Shown here piece after piece: positions 26,740 through 35,722 of a stretch of DNA of 64,000 nt; the stretch's first letter is position 1; each line of letters opens with the position of its first letter. The translations under genes were made by a program, and so were the position numbers. The stretch lies in contig NZ_PGTC01000015.1 in assembly GCF_002786295.1 (NCBI RefSeq), positions 188,501-252,500 on the forward strand, written 5' to 3'. This stretch comes from Pseudooceanicola marinus (lineage in GTDB: Bacteria; Pseudomonadota; Alphaproteobacteria; Rhodobacterales; Rhodobacteraceae). A model generated the notes under the pieces. That model ran no database searches, had not been told where the DNA came from, and saw only the letters and a program-made list of their open reading frames with translations.

Positions 26740-27765
26740 TCAGACGGTTTTCGCGGCCTCCAGGCCGGCGGCGGCGAACCTGGGCACCAGCGCGCCCATC
26801 TGGCGGCCGCGTTCGGGGTTCGACGCGTTGCCGTCCAGCGCGCGCTTGTAGACACCCTGGATGATGCCAGCCATGCGGAAGAAGGTGAAGGCCAGGTAGA
26901 AACCGAACCCCTCGATCCCCGGCAGCCCGGCCCGGGCGCAGTAGTCGGCCAGGAACTCCTCATCCTCCATCAGTCCCGCCGCCCGGCGGTCGACGCCGGC
27001 CAGCCCGCGCCCGTCCGGGCCCTGGGGCATCGACCATTGCATGATGACGGCGGCCACATCCGCATAGGGGTGGCCGGTGGTCGACAGTTCCCAGTCCAGC
27101 ACGGCGGCGATTCGGGGGCGGCTTTGGTCGAACAGCATGTTGTCGATCCGGTAGTCGCCATGCACCAGCGTGCGCATGCCGTCGTCGGGCGGGATATTGG
27201 CGTCGAGCCAGGCGATCAGCGCGTCCATGTCGGGCCGCGCCTCGGTCTCGGCGGCGCGATATTGCTTCGTCCAGCGGTCGATCTGGCGGCGGTAGTAGTT
27301 GCCCGCGGGGCCATAGTCGTCGAGGCCCGTGGCCTGCAGATCCACCCCGTGGATCGCGGCCAGCACCCGCGACATCTCCTCCTGGATGGGGCGGCGGTCG
27401 TCGCGGGCGAGCTCGGGCAGGTCGGGCAGGTTGAAATGCCGCCCGTGGACCTCGTCCATCACGTAGAAGGCCGAGCCGATGACACTATCGTCTTCACAAA
27501 GCACATGCATCTTCGCCACCGGCACGTCCGTGTCGGCCAGGGCCTTCTGCACCCGGAACTCGCGGTCCACCGCATGGGCGGATTTCAACAGCACGCCCGG
27601 CGGCTTGCGGCGCAGCACGTAGTTTTTCGTCGGCGTGGTCAGCCGGAAGGTGGGGTTCGACTGGCCCACGGCGAATTTTTCCGCCTCCAGCGGGCCATCG
27701 AAGCCCGGCAGATGGGCTTTCAGCCAGCGTTCGACGGCGGCAAGGTCGAGGGTCTGGGTCGTCAT
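26740..27765 (-). CDS. APH-like phosphotransferase of the ACAD10/11 type
   Basis: The protein has 341 residues with an aminoglycoside-phosphotransferase/kinase-like fold. Motifs: the catalytic loop LVHGDYRIDNMLFD (H-G-D-x4-N) and metal-binding AVLDWELSTTGHPYADVA. The N terminus KFAVGQSNPTFRLTT is the nucleotide-binding strand. Mammalian ACAD10/ACAD11 fuse such a kinase to an acyl-CoA dehydrogenase and act on 4-hydroxyacyl-CoA. An equivalent role here, phosphorylating a hydroxyacyl-CoA for dehydration, is an attractive inference. It sits in the operon with two acyl-CoA dehydrogenases. Confidence 0.88.
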   Translation of the reverse strand: MTTQTLDLAAVERWLKAHLPGFDGPLEAEKFAVGQSNPTFRLTTPTKNYVLRRKPPGVLLKSAHAVDREFRVQKALADTDVPVAKMHVLCEDDSVIGSAFYVMDEVHGRHFNLPDLPELARDDRRPIQEEMSRVLAAIHGVDLQATGLDDYGPAGNYYRRQIDRWTKQYRAAETEARPDMDALIAWLDANIPPDDGMRTLVHGDYRIDNMLFDQSRPRIAAVLDWELSTTGHPYADVAAVIMQWSMPQGPDGRGLAGVDRRAAGLMEDEEFLADYCARAGLPGIEGFGFYLAFTFFRMAGIIQGVYKRALDGNASNPERGRQMGALVPRFAAAGLEAAKTV

Positions 27766-27774
27766 CGGGGCCTC

Positions 27775-28437
27775 CTAGGAATAGGTCAGCAGCGGGTCGC
27801 CGGGGCTGGCGAGGAAGGGCGTCTCGTTGAAGCCGTTGAGGAAATGGCGGCGCGGGGAGAAGACGAAGCGGGCGACAGCGCAGTTGCGGGTCTGCAATTG
27901 CAGCTCGATCTGGGCCTGGCCGGGGGCGCCGAGGGTGGCGGCGATCATCTGGGAAATCGCGCCCCCCGAAGAGACGGCAAAGACCGTCTCGGCGCCGTCG
28001 CGCATCAGGTGGGCGCGGGCGGCCTCCACCCGGGCGGCGAAATCGGCCCAGGGTTCGGGCGGGTTTTCCACCTCGTCCCGCTGCCACATCAGAACGGTGT
28101 CACGCAGGGTGCGGAAATGGCTGCGGCGGTCGTCGTGCATGTGCTCGGGCGCGCCGCCCCTGGCAAAGCGCGCCTCCAGCAGGGCCTTGAAGTCGAATTC
28201 GGACAGGCCGGGGAGCACCTCGGGCGCGGGTGCGTCAGCCACGCCCTCCAGCACACCGACAAGCGTGTCGCGCTGGCGTTTCAGCCCGCCATGGGCCACC
28301 CGGTCGGGCCGGATGCCCTGGGCGGCGAACCAGCCGCCCAGGGCGCGGGACTGGGCATGGCCCACCTCCGACAGCACGTCGTAATCCGCCGCGCCGAAGG
28401 AGGCCTGACCATGCCGGATCAGGTAGAGCGTGCCCAT
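27775..28437 (-). CDS. Histidine phosphatase family protein
   Basis: The protein has 220 residues of the phosphoglycerate-mutase-like fold. The phosphohistidine motif is L-I-R-H9-G-Q-A-S, a conserved Glu is in PGLSEFDF, and the second catalytic His region is replaced by VSSGGAISQM rather than a clear S-H-G-G, so activity is uncertain. Its ATG overlaps the thiolase stop by one base (TAATG), implying coupled translation. Its presence beside a kinase-like protein may be meaningful. Confidence 0.82.
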   Translation of the reverse strand: MGTLYLIRHGQASFGAADYDVLSEVGHAQSRALGGWFAAQGIRPDRVAHGGLKRQRDTLVGVLEGVADAPAPEVLPGLSEFDFKALLEARFARGGAPEHMHDDRRSHFRTLRDTVLMWQRDEVENPPEPWADFAARVEAARAHLMRDGAETVFAVSSGGAISQMIAATLGAPGQAQIELQLQTRNCAVARFVFSPRRHFLNGFNETPFLASPGDPLLTYS

Positions 28438-29639
28438 TACAGAACTTCGAAGAGGCCCGCCGCCCCCATGCCGCCGCCCACGCACATGGTGCAGACCACG
28501 TAACGGGCGCCACGGCGCTTGCCCTCGATCAGGGCGTGGCCGACCATGCGGGCGCCGGACATGCCGTAGGGGTGGCCCACGGAAATGGCGCCGCCGTTGA
28601 CGTTCAGGATCTCGTCCGGGATGCCCAGCACGCGGGCCGAATGCAGCACCTGGCAGGCGAAGGCCTCGTTCAGCTCCCACAGCCCGATGTCGTCCATGGT
28701 CAGCCCGTGGGCTTTCAGCAGTTTCGGCACCGCGTGGATCGGGCCGATGCCCATCTCCTCGGGGTCCAGACCCGCCGCCATGACGCCGATGTAGCGGCCC
28801 AGCGGTTGCAACCCGCGCTTCTCGGCCTCTTTCGCCTCCATCAGCACCGAGGCAGAGGCGCCATCGGACAGCTGCGAGGCGTTGCCGGCGGTGATGAACT
28901 TGCCCTCTTTCACCTTCTGCCCGTCCTTGAACACCGGCGAAAGCGATTGCAGCCCCTCCAGTGTGGTCGACGGGCGGTTGCCCTCGTCCTTGGCCAGGGT
29001 CACCTCGTGGAAGGAGACCTCCTTCGTCTCCTTGTCCATGACGCCCATGGTGGTGGTCAGGGGCACGATTTCATCGTCGAACTTGCCCGCCTCCTGGGCG
29101 GAGGCGGTGCGTTGCTGCGACCGCAGCGAATAGGCGTCCTGGTCTTCGCGGGTGACGCCATAGCGGTCGGCGACGATCTCGGCGGTTTCCAGCATGGTCA
29201 TGTAGATGTCGGGGCGGTGTTCCATGATCCAGGGATCGCGGGCGCGGTCGGTGCGCATGTTCTGGTTCTGCACCAGAGAGATCGATTCGACCCCGCCGCC
29301 GATGGCCACCTGCATCCCGTCGGTGATGATCTGCTTGGCCGCCGTGGCGATGGCCATCATGCCCGAGGCGCACTGCCGGTCCATCGAGAAGCCCGCGACA
29401 GAGGTCGGCAGGCCTGCCCGGATCACCGCCTGGCGACCGATGTTGCCCCCGGTCGATCCCTGCTGGATGGCGCAGCCGACGACGCAGTCCTGCACCTCCG
29501 GGCCTTCCAGCCCGGCGCGGTCCACGGCGTGGCGGACGGCATGGCCGATCAGTTCCTGCGCCTGGGTGTTGTTGAAGGCACCGCGAAAGGCCTTGCCGAT
29601 CGGGGTGCGGGCGGTCGAGACGATGACGGCGTCACGCAT
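28437..29639 (-). CDS. Acetyl-CoA C-acyltransferase (thiolase)
   Basis: The final beta-oxidation step, releasing acetyl-CoA (or propionyl-CoA) from 3-ketoacyl-CoA. The 400-residue protein has the nucleophile C90 in [19 protein letters not shown] near the C terminus and the second Cys in [12 protein letters not shown]. It fits degradative thiolases of the FadA/AcaT group; which one cannot be fixed. The gap to the upstream SDR is 69 bases, the largest in the operon. Confidence 0.93.
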   Translation of the reverse strand: MRDAVIVSTARTPIGKAFRGAFNNTQAQELIGHAVRHAVDRAGLEGPEVQDCVVGCAIQQGSTGGNIGRQAVIRAGLPTSVAGFSMDRQCASGMMAIATAAKQIITDGMQVAIGGGVESISLVQNQNMRTDRARDPWIMEHRPDIYMTMLETAEIVADRYGVTREDQDAYSLRSQQRTASAQEAGKFDDEIVPLTTTMGVMDKETKEVSFHEVTLAKDEGNRPSTTLEGLQSLSPVFKDGQKVKEGKFITAGNASQLSDGASASVLMEAKEAEKRGLQPLGRYIGVMAAGLDPEEMGIGPIHAVPKLLKAHGLTMDDIGLWELNEAFACQVLHSARVLGIPDEILNVNGGAISVGHPYGMSGARMVGHALIEGKRRGARYVVCTMCVGGGMGAAGLFEVL

Positions 29640-29708
29640 GGTTGGGTCTCCTCCCTGAGACTGTGTTGGGGGGGACGCGGCCCGGGGGCCGCGCCTGTCG
29701 TTCGTGGG

Positions 29709-30632
29709 TTATTCGGGCAGCTGGAGGCCGCGCAGTTTCGCCGCCATGGCGGCGTATTTGCGGGTCTGGGCGAAGGCGCCCGGCATGACCTCCTGGCCCT
29801 CTTCGGCACGGATCTCCTCCATCCGGGCGGCGATTGTGTCGGGGTCCAGCTCGTCGTCGGCAAAGGCGAGGCCGGGGGTTTCGTAAATGCGGGTTTCGGT
29901 GAAACAGCCGCCCCCCGCGCCCAGGATCATTCGGCTGGGGGCGTCCTCGTGCAGCAGGGTCAGAAGGCCCGGGGTGATGGTCTCGGGGCGCAGCAGCTTC
30001 AGCACCTCCTCGGGCAGCAGGCCCTCGGTCATGCGGGTGGCCGCCGTGGGGGCCAGCAGGTTGGCGCGGATGTTGTACTTGGCCCCTTCCTGGGTCAGCA
30101 CGTTCATCAGCCCGACCAGCGCCGCCTTGGCCGCGCCGTAGTTGGCCTGGCCGAAGTTGCCGTAAAGCCCGGAGGCCGAGGTGGTATAGACGATGCGCCC
30201 GTAGTTCTGTTCGCGGAACTGATCCCACAGCGCCTTGGTCGGCACCACGGAGCCCATCAGATGCACATCGACGACCTTGGCGAAGTCGTCCAACTCCATC
30301 TTGGTGAAGGTCTTGTCGCGCAGGATGCCGGCGTTGCAGACCAGAATGTCCACCTTGCCCCATTGGGCCACGGCCTGATCCACCATGTCCTTCACCTGGG
30401 CGGCATCGGTGACATTGGCGCCATGGGCCATGGCCTCGCCGCCCGCCGCGCGGATCTCTTCCACAACCGCCTGGGCCTCGGCCGAGCTTTGGCCGGTGCC
30501 GTCGGTGGCCACGCCCAGGTCGTTCACCACCACCTTGGCGCCGCGCGCGGCCAGGCCAAGGGCATGGCTGCGGCCCAGGCCCACGCCCGCACCGGTGACA
30601 ATGGCCACGCGGCCCTCGAAGGAAATGCTCAT
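29709..30632 (-). CDS. SDR dehydrogenase, HSD17B4/MFE-2 type
   Basis: The 307-residue protein is longer than a usual SDR (about 250). The cofactor loop T-G-A-G-V-G-L-G-R, VVVNDLGVATDG, NAGILRD and the catalytic pattern YGNFGQANYGAAKAAL match the dehydrogenase domain of peroxisomal multifunctional enzyme 2, which oxidises (3R)-hydroxyacyl-CoA. The MaoC gene next to it (ATGA overlap) supplies the matching (R)-specific hydratase, so together they equal a split MFE-2. Roughly the last 60 residues form an extra helical tail. Confidence 0.9.
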   Translation of the reverse strand: MSISFEGRVAIVTGAGVGLGRSHALGLAARGAKVVVNDLGVATDGTGQSSAEAQAVVEEIRAAGGEAMAHGANVTDAAQVKDMVDQAVAQWGKVDILVCNAGILRDKTFTKMELDDFAKVVDVHLMGSVVPTKALWDQFREQNYGRIVYTTSASGLYGNFGQANYGAAKAALVGLMNVLTQEGAKYNIRANLLAPTAATRMTEGLLPEEVLKLLRPETITPGLLTLLHEDAPSRMILGAGGGCFTETRIYETPGLAFADDELDPDTIAARMEEIRAEEGQEVMPGAFAQTRKYAAMAAKLRGLQLPE

Positions 30633-31093
30633 GTCTTGTCTCCGAAATATCTGCGGCCCAGCCATTCGGCGGCCAGCGCCGGCTTGTCCTGCCCTTCGAT
30701 CTCCACCGTGACCTCGGTGGTGGTCTGGATCTCTCCGGGCCGGATCTCCTCGACCTTTTGCAGCACGAAGCGACCGCGGATGCGCGCGCCCGACGGCACG
30801 GGCGAGATGAAGCGCATCCGGTTCATGCCGTAATTCACCGCCATGGTTGTCCCCGTGATGCTGGGGAGTTGGTAGACCATGGCCGACAGCAGCGAGAGCG
30901 TCAGGAACCCATGGGCGATCGTCCCGCCGAAAGGCGTTTCGGCGGCGCGTTCGGGGTCCACGTGGATGTATTGCCGGTCTTCGGTGCAGTCGGCAAAGGC
31001 GTCGATCCGGGCCTGGGTGACCTCGATCCAGTCCGACACGCCCAACTCCTGCCCCGTCAGGGCGGTGTACGCGTCCAGGGTAAGCTCGGTCAT
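30629..31093 (-). CDS. MaoC-family (R)-specific enoyl-CoA hydratase
   Basis: The protein has 154 residues, one hotdog domain. The catalytic Asp/His dyad is seen in YIHVDPERAAETPFGGTIAHGFLTLSLL. It should hydrate enoyl-CoA to (3R)-hydroxyacyl-CoA. It overlaps both neighbouring SDR genes by 4 bases (ATGA), so the three proteins are tightly co-translated. Confidence 0.92.
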   Translation of the reverse strand: MTELTLDAYTALTGQELGVSDWIEVTQARIDAFADCTEDRQYIHVDPERAAETPFGGTIAHGFLTLSLLSAMVYQLPSITGTTMAVNYGMNRMRFISPVPSGARIRGRFVLQKVEEIRPGEIQTTTEVTVEIEGQDKPALAAEWLGRRYFGDKT

Positions 31094-31914
31094 GCGTCCT
31101 CCAGGAAGGCGGCCTGGGCCGTGGCGACCTGCATCCCGCCCGACAGCGGGATCACCGCGCCCGAGACGTAGCTGCCGCCGCGCCCGCAGAGGAATTGCAG
31201 CACGCCCGCCACGTCTTCCTCGCGGCCCACGCGGCCGGCGGGGACGGTGGCGGCGGTTTTGCGGCGCCCCTCTTCGTGGCCGATGGCGAAGGCCATCATC
31301 TTGGACATGAAGGGGCCGGGCGCGATGGCGTTGACGGTGATGCCCCGAGGCGTCAGCTCATTCGCCAGGATGCGGGTCATGTGGTGCACTGCCGCCTTCG
31401 AGGTGGCGTAGGAATAGGCGCCCTGGCCCTTGGGAATTTCGCCCATGACCGAGCCCACGTTGACCACCCGGGCCGGGTCGTCCGGCGTTGCGGCGGCTTC
31501 CAGCAGGGGCAGCAGGGCCTGGGTCAGCTGGAACATGCCGGTGACGTTCAGATCCAGCACCTTGCCCCAGGCGTCATAGGGGAACTCGCCCAAGGGCGCC
31601 CCCCAGGTGCGGCCTGCGTTGTTCATCAGGATATGCAGCTGGCCGGTGCGCGCGGCCATGGCCTTGGCCAGCGCCGCGATGCCCGCCTCGCGGCCCACGT
31701 CGCCGGCGAAGCCCTCGGCGCTGCCCGGCAGGTCCAGCGCGTTCAGCTCCTCTGCGGCGGCCTCGCAGGCCTCGCCCTTGCGCGAGGCGATCAGGACGCG
31801 GGCGCCCGCGGCCACCAGCCCTTCGGCGGCCATGCGACCAATGCCGGTGGCCCCGCCGGTGACCAGCGCCACCTTTCCGGTCAGATCGTTCAGATCGGAT
31901 GGTTTCAAGCTCAT
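31090..31914 (-). CDS. SDR-family oxidoreductase
   Basis: A classical SDR of 274 residues: cofactor loop VTGGATGIGR, NNAGRTWGAPL, catalytic Ser in VVNVGSVMGE and YSYATSKAAVHH (Y-x3-K). It resembles RhlG/FabG-like NADP enzymes. Basic residues after strand 2 (ASRKGE) favour NADP(H). It shares TGATG with the upstream acyl-CoA dehydrogenase and ATGA with the MaoC gene. Substrate is unknown; a second hydroxyacyl-CoA or alcohol dehydrogenase step is likely. Confidence 0.9.
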   Translation of the reverse strand: MSLKPSDLNDLTGKVALVTGGATGIGRMAAEGLVAAGARVLIASRKGEACEAAAEELNALDLPGSAEGFAGDVGREAGIAALAKAMAARTGQLHILMNNAGRTWGAPLGEFPYDAWGKVLDLNVTGMFQLTQALLPLLEAAATPDDPARVVNVGSVMGEIPKGQGAYSYATSKAAVHHMTRILANELTPRGITVNAIAPGPFMSKMMAFAIGHEEGRRKTAATVPAGRVGREEDVAGVLQFLCGRGGSYVSGAVIPLSGGMQVATAQAAFLEDA

Positions 31915-33035
31915 CAGAACCCCCTTGCGGCGGCGACGCGCGCGGCGTGATAGCCGTAGTCGCCCAGCCATTCGGCGCCCACCCGGGCGCGTTTCATGTA
32001 GAACCCCATGTCGAACTCGTCCGTCATGCCGATGCCACCATGCATCTGCACGCCTTCGCTGACCGCCAGTTTCGCGGTCTGCGTGGCGCGGGCCTTGGCG
32101 ACTGAGACGGCCAGGTCGGCCTCCTCCGGTGTCTCGTCCAGCACCCGGCCCGCGTTGGCCACGGCCGAGGCGGTCACCTCGATCTCGCACCACAGATGCG
32201 CGGCGCGGTGTTGCAGGGCCTGGAAGGACCCGATGGTGCGGCCAAACTGGCGGCGCTCGCGCAGGTAGGCCGCCGTCATCCCGAAGGCGCCCGAGGTCAG
32301 GCCCAGAAGCTCCGCCGAGAGCCCCGCCTGACCGGCCCGCAGAGCGGGGGCCAGCACGGCCATGGCATTGTCGGCCTCGCCCAGCACGTCCTCGCCCGTG
32401 GCCTCGACCCCGTCGAGGTCGATGTTGGCGTGATCGCGGCTGTCCACCGTGGCGCGGGGGCTGCGGCTGATCCCGGCGCGGCTGGCGTCGAGGTCGAACA
32501 GTGTCAGGCCCTGCGGCTCGCCCGGGGCGCCTGCCGTGCGGGCCAGCACCAGCAGCCGGTCGGCGCTGCCGCCATCGGCGACGAAGCATTTGCGCCCCGT
32601 CAGGCGATAGCCGTTCCCGGCGCGGGTGGCCTGCAACCCACTGCGTTCCGGCGCGAACTTCGAGGTCTCGTCGAGGGCCAGCGCATAGGTCGCGCCCCCG
32701 GCAATCTCGGCCAGCCGCGCGCTGCCCGCCGCGCGCAGGGCGGTGGCGGCGATCACCGCGGACGACAGGAAGGGCGAGGCGGCCAGCACTTCGCCCATCT
32801 CCTCGGCCAGGATGCCGGCGGCGCGGTGGCCCATGTCGGCACCCCCGGCCTCTTCGGGCACCAGCACACCGGCCCAGCCCATCTTCACCATCTCGGACCA
32901 CAGGCCCGGATCATAGGGGCGGCCCGCATCGCGGTTGGCGCGCAGGGCGCTGACCGGGCTGGCCTCTGCCAGAAAGGCCCGGGCGCTGTCGCGCAGCATC
33001 ACTTCATCCCCGGAGGGCACAAGAGAAGCGGTCAT
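31914..33035 (-). CDS. Acyl-CoA dehydrogenase, small partner of operon pair
   Basis: The protein has 373 residues. The FAD-binding half is conserved (LRERRQFGRTIGSFQALQH, VQMHGGIGMTDEFDMGFYMKR). The sequence ends at ARGF without a YEGT-like catalytic segment, and the first half lacks the S-E-P-G-A-G-S-D signature. This is the same pattern as the gene at 10073. It follows the 397-residue dehydrogenase by 10 bases and probably pairs with it. Confidence 0.9.
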   Translation of the reverse strand: MTASLVPSGDEVMLRDSARAFLAEASPVSALRANRDAGRPYDPGLWSEMVKMGWAGVLVPEEAGGADMGHRAAGILAEEMGEVLAASPFLSSAVIAATALRAAGSARLAEIAGGATYALALDETSKFAPERSGLQATRAGNGYRLTGRKCFVADGGSADRLLVLARTAGAPGEPQGLTLFDLDASRAGISRSPRATVDSRDHANIDLDGVEATGEDVLGEADNAMAVLAPALRAGQAGLSAELLGLTSGAFGMTAAYLRERRQFGRTIGSFQALQHRAAHLWCEIEVTASAVANAGRVLDETPEEADLAVSVAKARATQTAKLAVSEGVQMHGGIGMTDEFDMGFYMKRARVGAEWLGDYGYHAARVAAARGF

Positions 33036-33045
33036 CTTGGATCTC

Positions 33046-34239
33046 CTATTGGCTGGGCAGGTCGAGGACGCGTTTCGACAGGATGTCGAGCATCACTTCG
33101 GAAGTGCCGCCCTCGATCGAATTGGCCTTGGTGCGCAGCCATTCCGAGGGCAGGGCGCCATGGGCCCCGTCCCAGTCCAACCCGTCGCTGCCCGTCACCG
33201 ACATCAAGAGTTCATAGCGGCGCTTGTTCAGCTCGGTGCCGGCGTATTTCAGCATGGCGGAGGCATGGCCGACGCCACCCTGTTTCGCCATGTCCTTGTA
33301 CCGGTCGAGCGTCATGGCGGTGGCCAGGCTGTCGACCTCCAACTCCATCGCTCGGGTGCGCAGCACCGGATCGGCCAGCACCTGATCGTCCAGATCCTGA
33401 AGGAAGGCGCCCAGCGAGCGGGTGCCCAGCAGGCCTTGCGCGCCGCCGCCGATCATCTCGCGTTCGTGGGTCAGCAGGTGCTTGGCCACGTCCCAGCCCC
33501 GGTTCAGCTCACCCACGATGCGCGACAGGCCGGCGGGGTCCTCCTTGGGCACGACCACGTTGTCGAAGAAGGTCTCGCAGAAGGGCGAGGCGCCGGAGAT
33601 CAGGCGGATGGGTTTCGTGCTGACGCCCTCGGCCGTCATGTCGATCAGCATGAAGGAAATGCCGCGATGCTTGGGCGCCTCGCGGTCGGTGCGCACCAGG
33701 GCGAAGATCCAGTCGGCCTGATCGGCGTAGCTGGTCCAGATCTTCGACCCATTCACCACCCAGTGATCGCCGCGGTCCTCGGCCCGGGTCTGGACCGAGG
33801 CCAGGTCGCTGCCCGCGCCTGGTTCGGAATAGCCCTGGCACCAGCGAATCTCGCCGCGGGTGATCTGCGGCAGGTAGTGCAGCTTCTGCTCGTGGGTGCC
33901 GAATTCCAGCAGGGCGGGGCCCAGCATCCACAACCCGAAGCTTTCCAGGGGCGTGGGGGCGTTCAGCCGCGCCAGCTCCTCGCGGTAGACCTTCTCCTGC
34001 TGGCGCGACAGGCCTGCGCCGCCGTACTCGATCGGCCAGCGAGGGGCCGACAGGCCGGTTTCCGCCGCCGCCTGCATCCAGGCCTTCTGCGCCGCACTGG
34101 AAAATTCGAAGCGTTTGCCGCCCCAGCAGATCTGCTGATCGGTGCGGGGAATCGCCCGCAGCTCGGGGGCGCAATGGGCCTCGATCCATGAGGAAATATT
34201 GGCCCGGAACGTGTCCGGGTCGTCGCTGTGCTGCAGCAT
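33046..34239 (-). CDS. Acyl-CoA dehydrogenase, large partner of operon pair
   Basis: First gene of the nine-gene operon; 397 residues. CQGYSEPGAGSDLASVQ and VNGSKIWTSYADQ are clear family motifs. The C-terminal position of the medium-chain catalytic Glu is Gly (EGGTSEVM). E259 in LLTHEREMIGG is the probable base, as in isovaleryl-CoA dehydrogenase. It resembles CaiA/FadE-type enzymes used on bulky or branched acyl-CoA. It is divergent from the Liv-type importer across 142 bases. Confidence 0.92.
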   Translation of the reverse strand: MLQHSDDPDTFRANISSWIEAHCAPELRAIPRTDQQICWGGKRFEFSSAAQKAWMQAAAETGLSAPRWPIEYGGAGLSRQQEKVYREELARLNAPTPLESFGLWMLGPALLEFGTHEQKLHYLPQITRGEIRWCQGYSEPGAGSDLASVQTRAEDRGDHWVVNGSKIWTSYADQADWIFALVRTDREAPKHRGISFMLIDMTAEGVSTKPIRLISGASPFCETFFDNVVVPKEDPAGLSRIVGELNRGWDVAKHLLTHEREMIGGGAQGLLGTRSLGAFLQDLDDQVLADPVLRTRAMELEVDSLATAMTLDRYKDMAKQGGVGHASAMLKYAGTELNKRRYELLMSVTGSDGLDWDGAHGALPSEWLRTKANSIEGGTSEVMLDILSKRVLDLPSQ

Positions 34240-34268
34240 ACCGTCCTCCCCAACGGTTTGTCTTTCGC

Positions 34269-34291
34269 ATTGCAGAATAGAATTTCACACA
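34269..34291. promoter_or_regulatory. Degenerate copy of the acyl-CoA regulon dyad
   Basis: TTGCAGAA-N5-TTTCACA: about two thirds of the positions agree with the 6668 copy and the spacing is the same. It lies between the divergent nine-gene operon and the Liv importer, 4 bases before a TTGACA box, the same placement as at 6668 and 48443. Weak as sequence; the placement supports it. Confidence 0.4.
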
Positions 34292-34295
34292 TTGC

Positions 34296-34324
34296 TTGAC
34301 AAGCCGCCGTCGAGGTCTTTTGAT
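34296..34324 (+). promoter_or_regulatory. Candidate sigma-70-type promoter of the Liv importer
   Basis: TTGACA (perfect -35), 17-base spacer, TTTGAT (four of six -10 positions), about 58 bases upstream of the binding-protein ATG. It fits the local 142-base divergent gap. Confidence 0.5.
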
Positions 34325-34381
34325 CCTTGGCAGGAAGGCGGGGCCTGCATACCCTGTTTTCCATCTAGGGAGGAGAACATT

Positions 34382-35620
34382 ATGAAATCGACCGTGAAAG
34401 CCGCGCTTGCGGCTGCCGTGTCGCTGTGCGCCGTTCAGGCCGCGCAGGCCGACACCCTCAAGATGGCCTTCATCGACCCGCTGTCGGGTGCCATGGCCTC
34501 TTCGGGTGAACCCGCCTACCAGAGCTTCGTCCTCGCCGCCGAGCACATCAACGCCGACGGTGGCGTGAACGGCGACATGATCGAGATCCTGGGCCTGGAC
34601 AACAAGATCAGCCCGAAGGAATCGCTGGTCCAGCTGCAGAAGGCGATCGACCAAGGTGCGCGCTACATCATCCAGGGCAACGGTTCGTCCGTGGCCTCGG
34701 CGATCATCGACGCGGTGAACAAGCACAACGCGCGGAACCCCGGGGAAGAGGTTCTATTCTTCAACTATGCCGCGGTCACGCCGGAGTTCACCAACGAGGC
34801 CTGCAGCTTCTGGCACTTCCGGTTCGATGCCCATACGGACATGAAGATGAACGGGATCACCGACTGGATCGCCTCTCGCGAGGACATCAAGAAGGTCTAT
34901 CTGATCGGCCAGGACTACGTGCACGGCGAGGCCGTGGCTCATGCCGCCGAGACCCAGCTGGCCGAGAAACGCCCCGACATCGAGATCGTCGGCAACGAGT
35001 TGCACCCGCTGGCGAAGGTGAAGGATTTCACCCCCTACGTGCAGAAGATCATCTCCTCCGGCGCCGATGCAGTGATCACCGGCAACTGGGGCCAGGACAT
35101 GACCCTGCTGGTGAAGGCCGCCGCCGATGCGGGCCAGGAAATTCCATACCTGACTTTCTATGGCGGCTCGAACGGAGCCGTGGCGGCCCTGGGCGAAGGG
35201 GCGATCGACACGCTGTACCAGGTCTCCGAACTGGCGGCGAACATGGAGGACGTCTCGGATGAACAGAACGCCCTGGTGGAAGAGTACAAGGAGCGGTTCC
35301 CCGACTACGACTACTACTACCACCGCGCCTTCGTGACGCTGGACATGTTCGACAAGGCGGCCGAGGAAGCCGGCAGCAACGATCCCATCGCCGTGGCCCA
35401 TGCCCTGGAAGGGATGTCGGTCGAGGGTGGCTATGGCGCCGCGACCATGCGCGCCGAGGATCACCAGCTGCAACAGCCGCTCTACATCACCACCGTCGCG
35501 GCGGATGTCACCTACCCGGTCGACAACACCAACCTGGGCTGGCGCCTGGTCGAGGGTGGCGTGATCCCGGCTGACGCGGCGGAGACGCCCACCACCTGTG
35601 AAATGGAACGGCCCGACTAA
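34382..35620 (+). CDS. Liv-type ABC importer substrate-binding protein
   Basis: A periplasmic binding protein of the LivK/Leu-Ile-Val family (type I fold), 412 residues. The signal peptide covers about residues 1-22 (MKSTVKAALAAAVSLCAVQ, cleavage after AQA). The mature start DTLKMAFIDPLSGAMASSGE is typical. The C terminus holds two Cys (EACSFW, TTCEME) that could pair. Related systems bind branched-chain amino acids, urea, aromatic acids or fatty acid-like carboxylates. The adjoining acyl-CoA operon suggests a carboxylic acid. AGGGAGGAG precedes the start. Confidence 0.9.
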   Translation: MKSTVKAALAAAVSLCAVQAAQADTLKMAFIDPLSGAMASSGEPAYQSFVLAAEHINADGGVNGDMIEILGLDNKISPKESLVQLQKAIDQGARYIIQGNGSSVASAIIDAVNKHNARNPGEEVLFFNYAAVTPEFTNEACSFWHFRFDAHTDMKMNGITDWIASREDIKKVYLIGQDYVHGEAVAHAAETQLAEKRPDIEIVGNELHPLAKVKDFTPYVQKIISSGADAVITGNWGQDMTLLVKAAADAGQEIPYLTFYGGSNGAVAALGEGAIDTLYQVSELAANMEDVSDEQNALVEEYKERFPDYDYYYHRAFVTLDMFDKAAEEAGSNDPIAVAHALEGMSVEGGYGAATMRAEDHQLQQPLYITTVAADVTYPVDNTNLGWRLVEGGVIPADAAETPTTCEMERPD

Positions 35621-35640
35621 GCCCTTCCCCACTGCAACCG

Positions 35641-35675
35641 CGATGTCACGGACGGTCTTCCCAGCCGTGACATCG
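35641..35675 (+). terminator. Intercistronic stem-loop after the binding-protein gene
   Basis: CGATGTCACGG pairs perfectly with CCGTGACATCG (11 bases) across a 13-base loop, 20 bases after the stop codon and before the first permease gene. There is no T-run. Such hairpins usually stabilise the upstream message or attenuate, so that binding protein exceeds permease. Confidence 0.7.
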
Positions 35676-35722
35676 CCCATCCGCCGATGGACGGCGGGGT
35701 GGGACAAGACAGGACCTCTCTC

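Noticed and set aside
31090-32901. Possible fusion of an acyl-CoA dehydrogenase remnant with an SDR
   Set aside because: The upstream part is a different reading frame of the intact dehydrogenase gene at 31914-33035. The SDR has its own start at 31914.
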